Below, one piece after another: positions 1 through 7,210 of a stretch of DNA of 16,109 nucleotides. Source of the stretch: Chloroflexota bacterium (lineage in GTDB: Bacteria; Chloroflexota; Dehalococcoidia; SZUA-161; SpSt-899); the NCBI GenBank assembly GCA_018725425.1, contig QLUL01000009.1, positions 1 through 16,109 of the forward strand, in the 5' to 3' direction. A program made the translations under genes and the position numbers. The first letter of the stretch is position 1, and each line of letters starts with the position of its first letter. Under the pieces are notes generated by a model. That model was not told where the DNA came from and did no database searches. It worked only from the letters and a program-made list of their open reading frames with translations.

Positions 1-17
1 GGCACTTTAGTCTAGTC

Positions 18-46
18 ACTATATCCCGCCAAATGACCGATGTCAA
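18..46 (-). promoter_or_regulatory. Sigma70-type promoter firing left out of the window
   Basis: Read on the - strand, a perfect TTGACA (46-41) is followed after exactly 17 bases by TATAGT (23-18). The predicted start is near base 11. It lies just past the tsaD stop, so it should serve a gene or RNA to the left of the window. Nothing coding can be judged in bases 1-65. Confidence 0.6.
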
Positions 47-65
47 GCGCAACGATGAGCAGTTC

Positions 66-1076
66 TTAAACCAATCTAAGACCAGGCTTGACATCCATAT
101 CCCACCCGGAGGTCTTGCCCGCCTTGAGTCTAAAATAACCGCAGGCAGCGATCATCGCCGCATTATCCGTGCAAAGGATCGAGCTGGGAATGAGAACCGG
201 CAATGATGAGCGCTGAATCATGGTCTGGCGAAGCTCGTCGTTGGCCGCTACCCCTCCGGCAAGCAGAATCTGCTTCACATTGTATCTCCGGGCCGCCTCG
301 ACCGTTTTGGTAACCAGGACATCCACCACTGCCTCCTGAAAACCGGCGGCTAGATCTATAACCATTTGAGACGTCGCCGATTCATCCGCAATTCCCAGAT
401 CGCGCGTCATTTGGAACACCGCTGTCTTGAGCCCGCTGAAGCTGAAATCATCGCTTCCCTTGAGCCAGGCTCGCGGCAGCCGATAGGGCCTCTGAGCCCC
501 TTTTGCTGCCCGCTCGATGATCGTCCCCCCCGGATAGCCCAGCCCTAGCAGCCTTGCCACCTTATCGAAGGCCTCCCCGGCGGCATCATCTCGGGTTCTG
601 CCCACTTGACAGTACTGGCCGTGGCCCTCCATCAGAACGAGGTCCGTATGCCCACCGGAGACGATGAGGCAGAGAAGCGGAAATTCAGGAAGGCCATTCT
701 TCCCCTCCTCCTCAATCCAGTTGGCATAGATGTGTCCCTCCAGGTGATTCACACCGATAAGGGGCAGGTCGCAGGCTAGGGCGAGTGATTTCGCCAGGTT
801 CACCCCCACCAGAAGTGAGCCGGCGAGGCCCGGCCCGTTGGTGACAGCGATTGCCGCGAGGCCCTTGAGATCCACCCCCGCTTCGGTGAGCGCCCGTTGC
901 AGGATCGGAATGACGCTCAGCAAGTGTTGCCGCGAGGCGACCTCGGGAACTATCCCGCCATACCGGGCATGGATTTCCACCTGCGAGGCGACGATGTTGG
1001 ACAGAATTCTGGTGCCATTCTCCACCACCGCAGCAGCGGTCTCATCGCAGGATGTTTCGATCCCCAGGATTCTCAT
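66..1076 (-). CDS. tsaD: tRNA N6-adenosine threonylcarbamoyltransferase TsaD
   Basis: TsaD transfers the threonylcarbamoyl group from threonylcarbamoyl-AMP to N6 of A37 in ANN-decoding tRNAs, working with TsaB and TsaE in the cytoplasm. From the chosen start the protein is 336 aa, the usual length. It opens with [12 protein letters not shown], and carries NHLEGH with metal ligands His111 and His115 (the same numbers as in the E. coli enzyme), [36 protein letters not shown] and the late ligand Asp304 in CTDNAAM. The reading frame is open 16 codons further upstream (to 1124), but ATG at 1076 is preferred: GGAAGGAG lies about 8 bases before it and the family begins here. It is divergent from yjbQ; tsaB and tsaE are not in the window. 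Ordinary housekeeping gene with no visible defect. Confidence 0.96.
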   Translation of the reverse strand: MRILGIETSCDETAAAVVENGTRILSNIVASQVEIHARYGGIVPEVASRQHLLSVIPILQRALTEAGVDLKGLAAIAVTNGPGLAGSLLVGVNLAKSLALACDLPLIGVNHLEGHIYANWIEEEGKNGLPEFPLLCLIVSGGHTDLVLMEGHGQYCQVGRTRDDAAGEAFDKVARLLGLGYPGGTIIERAAKGAQRPYRLPRAWLKGSDDFSFSGLKTAVFQMTRDLGIADESATSQMVIDLAAGFQEAVVDVLVTKTVEAARRYNVKQILLAGGVAANDELRQTMIQRSSLPVLIPSSILCTDNAAMIAACGYFRLKAGKTSGWDMDVKPGLRLV

Positions 1077-1110
1077 CTCTAAGGCTCCTTCCCCATAGAA
1101 CTTGCCCGGC

Positions 1111-1139
1111 ATTATACCCATCATAACATTTTTGGTATT
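1111..1139 (-). promoter_or_regulatory. Possible tsaD promoter
   Basis: On the - strand a perfect TATAAT lies at 1116-1111, about 35 bases before the tsaD start. Seventeen bases upstream only a weak match (AATACC, 1139-1134) stands at the -35 position. The -10 is good and the -35 poor. Confidence 0.4.
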
Positions 1140-1143
1140 ATCC

Positions 1144-1152
1144 TGCTATAAT
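1144..1152 (+). promoter_or_regulatory. Extended -10 promoter of yjbQ
   Basis: TGCTATAAT is a full extended -10 element (TGN plus TATAAT), placed so that transcription would start near 1159, about 30 bases before the yjbQ ATG. No good -35 box is visible, which fits an extended -10 promoter. Confidence 0.5.
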
Positions 1153-1188
1153 TTTGCTGGAAGCAAAAATTGCAAAGGGGATTCGAAT

Positions 1189-1605
1189 ATGGTCACTTCT
1201 CAGAGAATTCGGGTTCAGACCAGGGGCTACTGCGAGATAGTAGATATAACCGACCAGGTATGCCATGCGGTCAAAGAAAGCGGCCTCAAAGCCGGCACTG
1301 TTACCGTATTTGTGTCTGGCTCCACGGCCGGGGTCACCACCGTGGAGTACGAACCTGGCCTCATCGCCGACCTGCAAACCGCCTTCGAGCGACTGGTGCC
1401 GCAGGGGCTAGATTATCAGCACAACAGGCGTTGGGGAGATGGGAATGGCCATTCCCATGTGAAGGCCTCCCTACTGGGAGCATCTATGATGGTTCCATTC
1501 GCCGAGGGTCGCCCGATGCTGGGCACCTGGCAGCAGGTGGTGGTGATCGATTTCGACAATCGTCCCCGAACGAGGGAGATTATCTTGCAGATTATGGGCG
1601 AATGA
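1189..1605 (+). CDS. yjbQ: YjbQ / UPF0047 family protein
   Basis: A 138-aa protein of the YjbQ (UPF0047) family, small cytoplasmic proteins for which weak thiamine-phosphate synthase activity has been reported; the true role is unsettled. The family signature is plain: GNGHSHVKASLLG (residues 86-97) with conserved histidines, then GRPMLGTWQ (107-115) and a DFDNRPRTRE tail. The frame is open from 1102, but ATG at 1189 is chosen because AAAGGGG (1174-1180) lies 8 bases before it and the family starts near there; the extra upstream codons would also cover the -10 element. The gene stands alone between tsaD and Uma2. With thi4 about 6 kb away one could imagine a thiamine link, but nothing in the sequence connects the two. 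Confidence 0.88.
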   Translation: MVTSQRIRVQTRGYCEIVDITDQVCHAVKESGLKAGTVTVFVSGSTAGVTTVEYEPGLIADLQTAFERLVPQGLDYQHNRRWGDGNGHSHVKASLLGASMMVPFAEGRPMLGTWQQVVVIDFDNRPRTREIILQIMGE

Positions 1606-1638
1606 GTGGAGATGGCGTCATGCTCAATGCATCTCACG

Positions 1639-1667
1639 TTGACTTATATCGGGGCATGCTCCATACT
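1639..1667 (+). promoter_or_regulatory. Possible promoter of the Uma2 gene
   Basis: TTGACT (1639-1644) is followed after 17 bases by CATACT (1662-1667). The -35 matches 5 of 6 consensus bases and the -10 matches 4 of 6. It lies between yjbQ and the Uma2 gene, about 60 bases before the latter's start. Confidence 0.35.
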
Positions 1668-1680
1668 ATGATAAAAGTAG

Positions 1681-1705
1681 GGGCGAGACGTGCCTCGCTC
1701 TTATT
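1681..1705 (+). terminator. Hairpin, possible weak terminator after yjbQ
   Basis: GGGCGAG (1681-1687) and CTCGCTC (1694-1700) pair in a 7-bp stem (one G-T pair) with a 6-base loop, followed by TTATT. The T tract is short and broken, so termination would be weak. If the promoter at 1639-1667 is used, the hairpin would instead lie in the 5' leader of the Uma2 mRNA. Confidence 0.35.
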
Positions 1706-1725
1706 AAAAAAGATGAGGTGGCATG

Positions 1726-2271
1726 ATGGTAAGCACTAAAGTCAAATTCACCTACGATGACTATCGCACCGCACCGGACGACAAACGCTACGAATTATTG
1801 GAGGGGGAATTGGTCATGGTTCCAGCACCAAGTTTTGCACACCAGCGCATTTCGAGCAACATTGAGTTCATCCTGCAGCGATTTGTTCGGCAACATCATC
1901 TAGGGATCATTCTGAGTGCTCCTTTCGATGTGGTTCTCAGTGAGGAGAGGGTATTCCAGCCAGACATCCTTTTCGTCTCCCGAGAGCGCCTTTCGATCAT
2001 CAACCTGCAGAACATCCGGGATGCCGCCCCCGACCTGGTGGTGGAGATAGTTTCCCCGGCAACGGCGGAACGAGACCGGTTCTACAAGCGCGCCGTCTAT
2101 GCCCGATACCGGGTAAAGGAGTACTGGATCGTAGACCCTGAAGCCAGAACCATTGAGGTGACGAAGCTGGGGGAGAAGGACCTGGAGACGGTGAAGGTCT
2201 ATGGCGAAGGTGAATCACTCAAATCCCCCCTCCTCGAGGGTCTCTCGATTGAGTTGGATGAGGTTTTTTAG
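1726..2271 (+). CDS. Uma2 family endonuclease-fold protein (DUF820)
   Basis: A 181-aa member of the Uma2 (DUF820) family, which has a PD-(D/E)xK restriction-endonuclease-like fold. The family is very abundant in Cyanobacteria and Chloroflexi and its cellular role is unknown. Visible motifs: YELLEGELVMVPAPSFAHQ near the N-terminus (22-40), PDILFVS with the likely metal-binding Asp80, VVEIVSPAT with Glu107, and YRVKEYWIVDPEARTIEV with Lys131 after a KRAVYARY helix. All expected catalytic positions are present. Two ATGs sit side by side at 1723 and 1726; GAGGTGG (1715-1721) gives the better spacing to 1726. It follows yjbQ in the same direction but seems to have its own promoter. Often these proteins are single genes without a stable partner, as here. 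Confidence 0.88.
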   Translation: MVSTKVKFTYDDYRTAPDDKRYELLEGELVMVPAPSFAHQRISSNIEFILQRFVRQHHLGIILSAPFDVVLSEERVFQPDILFVSRERLSIINLQNIRDAAPDLVVEIVSPATAERDRFYKRAVYARYRVKEYWIVDPEARTIEVTKLGEKDLETVKVYGEGESLKSPLLEGLSIELDEVF

Positions 2272-2348
2272 TCCACGGGGGTGCTGAGAGCACGGAGGCA
2301 ACGGTCGGGGCTTTTACACCACTCTTAATCTACACTTGAGGAGGTCAT

Positions 2349-2707
2349 TTGATTGAACCAAGTTATTGCTACCGGGCCGAGGTTAGCCGGGTGGTGGATG
2401 GGGATACCGTAGACGCCGTGATCGACCTCGGATTCTACATCAAGATAACCGAAAGGCTGCGGCTTGAGGGGCTGAATACCCCTAGAATACGTGGGATTCG
2501 GCATACATCCGAGGAGTATAGAAGGGGGATCGAGTCTAAGACTTATGTCGAGAAAAGGCTGGCGCAAAACGGCAACCAGATGCTGGTGGAGACGGGAAGA
2601 GGGAGAAATGGCGAAGGTGGGTAGCCACCATTTACCTCGCGGATTCTCAAAAGAGCCTCAACGAGGAGCTAATCGAGAAGGGGCTTGCCCGGAGGGCGGA
2701 GTACTAA
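2349..2707 (+). pseudogene. Frameshifted staphylococcal-nuclease-like (SNase) gene
   Basis: The N-terminal part reads YRAEVSRVVDGDTVDAVID and then RLRLEGLNTPRIRG, the SNase (thermonuclease, OB-fold) pattern. This frame stops at 2622-2624. The expected C-terminal part (WVATIYLAD then SLNEELIEKGLARRAEY, stop 2705-2707) continues in another frame. One missing base in the G/A-rich run at about 2592-2603 explains the break. The start is TTG at 2349 behind GAGGAGG. The Glu usually found in the TPE motif is Arg here, so even the intact ancestor may have lacked normal nuclease activity. A sequencing error cannot be excluded. The long DLGFYIKITERLRL segment resembles phage or plasmid versions of the family, and an RNA ligase follows. 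Confidence 0.8.
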
Positions 2708-2708
2708 T

Positions 2709-2798
2709 ATGAGAGTGAAGCGATGCCCTGAATTGGTCCTTTGGGATACAGGAGATGAGGATATTGTTGAATACCAAATTCTAAATGCAATGTGGTGA
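2709..2798 (+). CDS. Small ORF of 29 codons, unknown
   Basis: ATG at 2709 lies one base past the SNase stop and opens 29 codons (MRVKRCPELVLWDTGDEDI and ten more residues) ending at TGA 2796-2798. No family is recognised and there is no clear ribosome binding site. Its stop codon lies inside the left arm of the hairpin at 2795-2817. It could equally be a non-coding remnant. Confidence 0.25.
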   Translation: MRVKRCPELVLWDTGDEDIVEYQILNAMW

Positions 2799-2817
2799 AG
2801 CTGCCAGAGAGCTTCAC
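2795..2817. repeat. Perfect inverted repeat (8-bp stem)
   Basis: GTGAAGCT (2795-2802) and AGCTTCAC (2810-2817) form a perfect 8-bp stem with a 7-base loop. An alternative outer pairing AATGTG/CACATT is also possible. No T tract follows on the + strand, so it is not a classical terminator. The rest of 2799-2892, up to the RNA ligase, shows nothing else. Confidence 0.6.
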
Positions 2818-2892
2818 ATTATGCAACCGTTCACCCCAGGCAACATTGTCCTAACTCGACAAAGAGGAGTGGGGTAGGGGACTCTAGACTCT

Positions 2893-4014
2893 ATGATGAG
2901 CATCACCAGGCTGAGGGAAAAAGCGACAGAACTCTTCGGAAATGACTTTGAGCCATTTGAGGACACCGATCCGTTCAATGGTAACAGGATACTTCGGGGA
3001 TTTAGCTGTCGAGCATCAACGAATCTTTATGGCTCGCTCTTGATAACCCATGTTGACAATGAGGAGAATGTCCAGTTGGTCTACGGCACACCGAAGATGT
3101 CCTATCCATTTGACAGGGCGGGCAGGTACACATTCCCCAAGGCAAGAAAGATCGAGGTATTTGAAAAGATTGATGGCACTAATATATTGGGATATACATA
3201 CACCGCCAATGGGTATCGGTATCTGACCTTTAAGACGAGATTGAGAGCCAATGTTGCCAACAGTCGCTTCGGCCCCTTCCGTGATATGTGGCAAGAAATC
3301 CTCGAGCGATATCCCGCTATCAGGGAGATGAACAAAGTAAACCGGTGCAACATAAGCTATGAGTTGTACGGTAACCAGAATAAGCATCTGGTGGTATATT
3401 CAGTAAAGCTCGATGTAGCGGTGCTGTTCGGGATTACACCTCAGGGCAATATTCTGAGTCCGAGGCAGCTTGATATATGTGGCCTCCCTGCAGCGCCTTA
3501 CTTCGGCGATATCACTAAGGACTATGTCTGGGAATACCAGTCAGCCCAGCGGAAATGTGAGGAAAGTCTCGAACAGGTGGAAGGTGGGTACACCGGAAGC
3601 GAAGGGCGCGTTTGGTATTTGTTTGCGATGGACGATAAAGTGATTCAACTCAAGTGTAAGCCCGAAACCGTGGAGCAAATTCACTGGGCCGCTGGCGGTG
3701 GACTGGGGCGCAACGTAATCGCCGCCACCTGTTACAATGCGCTGGAAAATGTGGATATGCTCACCTACGACTTTGTGAAGCAACTGCTGCTTGAGGAATT
3801 CACCGAAGCCCAGGTGGAGAGTGTGAAGGACCTGGTGATTAAAGTCATTGACGAGGTCATGGCCGAAGTTACATTCAAGGCGCAGATAATCGAGGAATAT
3901 CGCAGCCTGGGCATGGATATTACCCTGGATAAAGCAGCGGTGATGCGCCACTTTGGGTCTAAATATCCGCGGAAAGAGATGCGGAAGATATATTCGATAA
4001 TAACCGGCAGCTAA
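2893..4014 (+). CDS. ATP-dependent RNA ligase (T4 Rnl-like)
   Basis: A 373-aa protein with the ordered motifs of the covalent nucleotidyltransferase superfamily. Motif I is EKIDGTN (residues 91-97), with Lys92 the expected AMP-accepting lysine. SYELYG (155-160) matches motif III of RNA ligases, SEGRVWYLF (236-244) motif IV, and QLKCKP (252-257) motif V with two lysines. The SYELYG form and the roughly 115-residue helical C-terminal part suggest an Rnl1/Rnl2-type RNA ligase, not a DNA ligase. Such enzymes seal nicked or broken RNA, for example tRNA cut during phage defence. ATG 2893 or 2896 are both possible; a GGGG run ends 12 bases upstream, so the binding site is poor. No kinase/phosphatase partner or RtcB is nearby. 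The SNase remnant upstream and exosortase debris downstream mark this as an accessory patch. The substrate is unknown. Confidence 0.78.
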   Translation: MMSITRLREKATELFGNDFEPFEDTDPFNGNRILRGFSCRASTNLYGSLLITHVDNEENVQLVYGTPKMSYPFDRAGRYTFPKARKIEVFEKIDGTNILGYTYTANGYRYLTFKTRLRANVANSRFGPFRDMWQEILERYPAIREMNKVNRCNISYELYGNQNKHLVVYSVKLDVAVLFGITPQGNILSPRQLDICGLPAAPYFGDITKDYVWEYQSAQRKCEESLEQVEGGYTGSEGRVWYLFAMDDKVIQLKCKPETVEQIHWAAGGGLGRNVIAATCYNALENVDMLTYDFVKQLLLEEFTEAQVESVKDLVIKVIDEVMAEVTFKAQIIEEYRSLGMDITLDKAAVMRHFGSKYPRKEMRKIYSIITGS

Positions 4015-4162
4015 CTTCGCCAACATTCTGCGTCTCGCTGCCCTGCTTCTCATCGGCAACCACTGGGGAGTCGAAGCCGCTATCCGCTTCATGCACGATT
4101 TTTTCAGCCTGCTCTTCTTCGGGGTGTCGATTGTGATCTCGGTGTGCTCTGTGGCTGAGTAG
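4004..4162 (+). pseudogene. 3' remnant of an exosortase/archaeosortase-like gene
   Basis: A reading frame without a start, opening after TAA at 4001-4003 and ending at TAG 4160-4162, encodes a hydrophobic segment: NFANILRLAALLLIGNHWG, then EAAIRFMHD and SLLFFGVSIVISV. The NxLR arginine and the following His-Asp before a last membrane helix match the C-terminal end of exosortase/archaeosortase (EpsH-family) membrane cysteine proteases. The upstream part, with the catalytic Cys, is absent; the RNA ligase C-terminus occupies that place in another frame. Most likely an old insertion or deletion removed the rest. The match is by eye only. Confidence 0.5.
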
Positions 4163-4170
4163 TTACGTTT

Positions 4171-4194
4171 TCTGTTATAATATCTGTTATAATA
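4171..4194 (+). promoter_or_regulatory. Tandem 12-bp repeat, each unit with TATAAT
   Basis: The unit TCTGTTATAATA occurs twice, head to tail and without mismatch (4171-4182, 4183-4194). The two TATAAT boxes are at 4176-4181 and 4188-4193. The second places the predicted start at about 4200, which is the GTG start codon of the next gene. No convincing -35 box is seen for either. Confidence 0.6.
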
Positions 4195-4199
4195 GACGA

Positions 4200-4835
4200 G
4201 TGCTGTTATTTGGCCACACCGGGATCACTTTAGGCCTGGCGCTGGGAGCGGATAATGCCCTCCGCAGCAGGCTGCCGTTCCGCAACAGAAGCAAGGTGGC
4301 AGAAGAGATCGCCAATCCATCTCCGCTGGCACCTCAGTTGCAGGGGTTGGCGGCCATGGTCGCCTCCGTAGACTACCGGCTGGTACTGGTCGGCTCGATA
4401 CTGCCGGACATCATTGATAAGCCGATGGGAATATACCTCTTCGGCGATACCTTCAGCAACGGCCGCATATTCGGTCATTCTCTGCTATTCTTCCTCATTA
4501 TCCTTCTTGCCGGACTGTACCGCTACCTTCGATCCGGCAGGTTGGGCATTCTTGTTTTATCCCTCTGCTCCGGTTTTCATCTCATTTTAGACCGGATGTG
4601 GCTTGAGACCCGAACCTTGTTTTGGCCGCTATACGGACTGGCTTTCCCCCGGTACGATATGACCGGCTGGCTGGCAAACCTGATTGAGGCATTGAAGACG
4701 GATCCGGCAGTGTATTGGCCCGAAATTGTGGGGATGCTTATCCTCATACTTTTCACGCTGGAGTTGCTCCGAAACAGGGGCCTGCTGAGTTTCTTGAGGA
4801 ATGGTATTGTGAAATGGACCACTACGACGTCCTGA
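4200..4835 (+). CDS. Membrane-bound metal-dependent hydrolase (YdjM/DUF457-like)
   Basis: A 211-aa membrane protein of the YdjM-like family (LexA-binding, membrane-bound metal-dependent hydrolase). The family pattern is present: FGHTGITLGLALG at residues 4-16, VLVGSILPDIIDKP near 62-75, FGHSLLFF and FHLILDRMW, supplying His and Asp ligands at the membrane face. About four hydrophobic segments are visible. The start is GTG at 4200; no Shine-Dalgarno lies upstream, but a TATAAT ends 6 bases before it, so the mRNA is probably leaderless. The N-terminal GHT motif is normally close to the start, which supports this choice. The 3' end overlaps the flavoprotein gene by 22 bases, so the two are probably translated together. 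The substrate is unknown; lipid is one possibility, given the partner. Confidence 0.75.
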   Translation: MLLFGHTGITLGLALGADNALRSRLPFRNRSKVAEEIANPSPLAPQLQGLAAMVASVDYRLVLVGSILPDIIDKPMGIYLFGDTFSNGRIFGHSLLFFLIILLAGLYRYLRSGRLGILVLSLCSGFHLILDRMWLETRTLFWPLYGLAFPRYDMTGWLANLIEALKTDPAVYWPEIVGMLILILFTLELLRNRGLLSFLRNGIVKWTTTTS

Positions 4836-6040
4836 TAATCGGCGCCGGCCCGGTTGGAAGCCACGTGGCCTGCAGGCTGGCCGGCCTGGGCTACAGAGTA
4901 GCGGTTCTTGAGGAGCACGAAGGGATTGGCGATCACGTCTGCTGCACCGGGATTATCAGCCGGGAATGTGCGCAGTTTGCCGGTATTAACGAAGTGTCCG
5001 ACGGATGTGTCCTGAAAGTGGCGCATTCGGCCAGGCTATTTGCCCCGTCAGGAGATTTTCTGAGGGTCAGTAAGGATGAAGTCCAGGCCTATATCCTCGA
5101 TCGGGCTGCCTTTGATCGGTGCTTGGCGGAAAAGGCTGAAAGACAAGGTGCCGAGTATTTCCTGGCTAGCTACGTAAGAGACATCAAAGTCTCCGGTGAC
5201 GAGGTCAGGGTGTGGGTCGATCAGCGGGGGGAAGTGCTGACCTTCCGGGGCCGTGTAGCGATTATCGCCAACGGGTTTGCCTCTAAATTGCCGGAAGGAT
5301 TAGGCCTTGGACAGATAAAGGATTTCATCATTGGGGCTCAGACTGAGGTGGAAACCAATGGGATCAGTGAGGTTGAGGTCTACTTCAGCCAGAGGATAGC
5401 CCCGGGATTCTTTGCCTGGCTTGTGCCTGTTTCACAGCACCGAGCACGAGTGGGGCTTTTCTCGCGTGAAAAACCCGGCGCCTATCTGAGAGAGTTTCTG
5501 GCGCAGCTTGCAGCACAGGGGAAGATATCCACATCATCGGGCTCAGGGACGAGCCTGACTACCTGTGCCGAGGGCACTATCTCATACAGAGGGATTCCGC
5601 TCAAGCCGCTCCCCAGGACCTACGGCGACAGGGTACTGGTTGTCGGCGATGCCGCGGGACAGGTCAAGCCCACCACCGGCGGCGGAATATATTACGGTCT
5701 CCTGTGTGCTGACATGGCGTCCAAAGCCGTCCACGAGGCATTCGGCGCAAACGATTTCTCCAGGAGAAAGCTTGCCGAATACGAAAGGCTCTGGAAGCGA
5801 AAACTGGGGCGAGAACTGCAGATTGGTTACTTCGCCCGGAGACTATACAACGGGCTCTCCGACAAGCGGATCGAGAAGATATTCAGCATTATCAGAGACA
5901 ACAACATCCACGAGGCATTGCTTGATTCCCCCCATTTCTCATTTGATCGGCACGGTGGACTGATATTAGATGGACTGAAACGTTTGGCTCCCTGGAGGTA
6001 CCTGTTGGGCAAATATAGTATCCCGCGTGATGTGCTGTAA
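4814..6040 (+). CDS. Geranylgeranyl-reductase-family FAD oxidoreductase
   Basis: A 408-aa FAD enzyme of the geranylgeranyl reductase family (GGR/ChlP/digeranylgeranylglycerophospholipid reductase), which saturates isoprenoid double bonds. The N-terminal Rossmann motif is IIGAGPVGSHVA (8-19), followed by an acidic residue in VLEEHE. CCTGIIS (43-49) is the Cys-containing motif typical of archaeal-type members. VVGDAAGQVKPTTGGGIYYG (about 276-295) is the second FAD motif. The frame is open from 4715, but the protein proper starts at ATG 4814, since the flavin motif normally begins within about ten residues of the start. The binding site is weak and the start lies inside the upstream membrane gene, suggesting translational coupling. 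Likely substrates are polyprenyl chains of quinones or lipids. Other flavin monooxygenase-like functions are possible, but the CTG motif favours a reductase. Confidence 0.82.
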   Translation: MDHYDVLIIGAGPVGSHVACRLAGLGYRVAVLEEHEGIGDHVCCTGIISRECAQFAGINEVSDGCVLKVAHSARLFAPSGDFLRVSKDEVQAYILDRAAFDRCLAEKAERQGAEYFLASYVRDIKVSGDEVRVWVDQRGEVLTFRGRVAIIANGFASKLPEGLGLGQIKDFIIGAQTEVETNGISEVEVYFSQRIAPGFFAWLVPVSQHRARVGLFSREKPGAYLREFLAQLAAQGKISTSSGSGTSLTTCAEGTISYRGIPLKPLPRTYGDRVLVVGDAAGQVKPTTGGGIYYGLLCADMASKAVHEAFGANDFSRRKLAEYERLWKRKLGRELQIGYFARRLYNGLSDKRIEKIFSIIRDNNIHEALLDSPHFSFDRHGGLILDGLKRLAPWRYLLGKYSIPRDVL

Positions 6041-6166
6041 GATTCCCTCAGCGAGATTAGACCTTGGACTTCTCTACCTGTGAAGATGGGGGATGGCCTG
6101 GGTAGTCCGGTCGAGAGAATGGGTGAACAATTGCCAGATCCAATAATGAAAAGGAAGGGGTATAGA

Positions 6167-7060
6167 ATGGCTAAGCCAACTACGAATGCCGAGAGATTGG
6201 TGATGATTTCGGTGCAGGGCAAGGTGGCCTCACCCACCGCGCGTGGAGACTTTGAGGTGGATCATGAGGGCAAGCCGTTTGTGCTGCCGGGCTCAGGGGG
6301 GATTGTCTATAATATAAAAGTGGGTGACCCGGTCTATGGCTGGATAGGGGATCACGTCGAGCCCGGGGTCTCAACGACTGCCGATGAGAAGGATCGTTCA
6401 TCCAAGATCAATGCCGGTTACAACTTCTATGCCTGCATTGGAAATGATGCTATAGTGGTTTCAGACGAGGCCAAGGGCAGCAGGGGAACGGTTACCGGTC
6501 ACCATGGCGGTGCTGAACATGTGCTCATAGATTTCCCGGATGATGTGCTGGAAAAACTCACTCTGGAGAGCAAGTTCCTCATCCGTGCCTGCGGCCAGGG
6601 GTTGGAACTCTTAGATTACCCCCAAATCAAGGTTTACAACCTCGATCCACGGCTTTTCGACAAGATGGCAATTGAAGATATGAGTGGAAAGATTCGAGTG
6701 CCTGTCGCGGCGATTGTCCCCGGAAAGCTTATGGGGTCAGGAGTCGGCTCCACCAGGATGGCAGCCGGAGACTACGATATCATGACCTCAGATAAGGAAG
6801 CCTTAAGAGAGAGTGGACTTGAGCGCCTGCGCTTTGGCGATATCGTGGCCATCACCGATCACGATAACACCTATGGTCGCTGCTACCGCAAGGGAGCGAT
6901 AACCATAGGAGTGATCATTCACGGCGACTGCCGCTTCGCCGGCCACGGCCCGGGTGTCTCCACTATCCTGTCATCTGCCAGTCCCCTGATCGAACCAGAG
7001 ATTCGGGAAGGGGCTAACATTGCTGATATCCTGAAACTGGAACGGGGTCAATCGTCATGA
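6167..7060 (+). CDS. DUF4438 family protein
   Basis: A 297-aa protein resembling DUF4438, a family of unknown function found mainly in thermophilic and anaerobic bacteria and archaea (Thermotoga TM1086 is one member). Recognisable segments are FVLPGSGGIVYNIKVGDPVYGWIGDHVEPGVS, INAGYNFYACIGNDAIVVS, GTVTGHHGGAEHVLIDFP, MGSGVGSTRMAAGDYDIMTSD and GDIVAITDHDNTYGRCYRKGA. Several His, Asp and Gly residues in these motifs could form a metal or ligand site. There is no signal peptide or membrane segment. ATG 6167 is chosen over the open frame from 6080 because AAGGAAGGGG ends 6 bases before it. It follows the flavoprotein gene by 126 bases with no clear promoter between, so it may share its transcript. 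Biochemical role unknown. Confidence 0.75.
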   Translation: MAKPTTNAERLVMISVQGKVASPTARGDFEVDHEGKPFVLPGSGGIVYNIKVGDPVYGWIGDHVEPGVSTTADEKDRSSKINAGYNFYACIGNDAIVVSDEAKGSRGTVTGHHGGAEHVLIDFPDDVLEKLTLESKFLIRACGQGLELLDYPQIKVYNLDPRLFDKMAIEDMSGKIRVPVAAIVPGKLMGSGVGSTRMAAGDYDIMTSDKEALRESGLERLRFGDIVAITDHDNTYGRCYRKGAITIGVIIHGDCRFAGHGPGVSTILSSASPLIEPEIREGANIADILKLERGQSS

Positions 7061-7175
7061 CAGGGGGGAAATCCCGACCCTGCAATCGGCATCTGAAGAT
7101 GCCTCGCACGACAGGAGCGAAACTTGGGTTTTGCTGAAAGCTGATCGCTTACATTCTGTTGAAACTCTGCCGGTA
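7061..7175. other. Gene-free stretch with several inverted repeats
   Basis: Between the DUF4438 stop and the thi4 promoter no gene is seen. It holds a GGCATC-tgaa-GATGCC hairpin (7088-7103), which may be enclosed by CCTG/CAGG pairing, and further on GAGCGA can pair with TCGCTT. This could be a small structured RNA or chance. No known riboswitch core was recognised. Confidence 0.3.
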
Positions 7176-7204
7176 TTGACAATCTTATCCTCAGCGCTTA
7201 TCAT
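7176..7204 (+). promoter_or_regulatory. Strong sigma70-type promoter of thi4
   Basis: A perfect TTGACA (7176-7181) and TATCAT (7199-7204, 5 of 6 matches) are separated by exactly 17 bases. The start would be near 7211, giving a leader of about 138 bases before the thi4 start codon. Confidence 0.65.
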
Positions 7205-7210
7205 ATCCAT

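Noticed and set aside
838..1098. Open frames on the + strand inside tsaD
   Set aside because: They are shadows of tsaD, whose protein is clearly real.
2272..2320. Terminator after the Uma2 gene (GTGCT-gag-AGCAC)
   Set aside because: The stem is only 5 bp and the T run is far from it.
2585..2624. Programmed frameshift in the SNase-like gene
   Set aside because: No classical slippery heptamer is seen; a plain one-base deletion explains it better.
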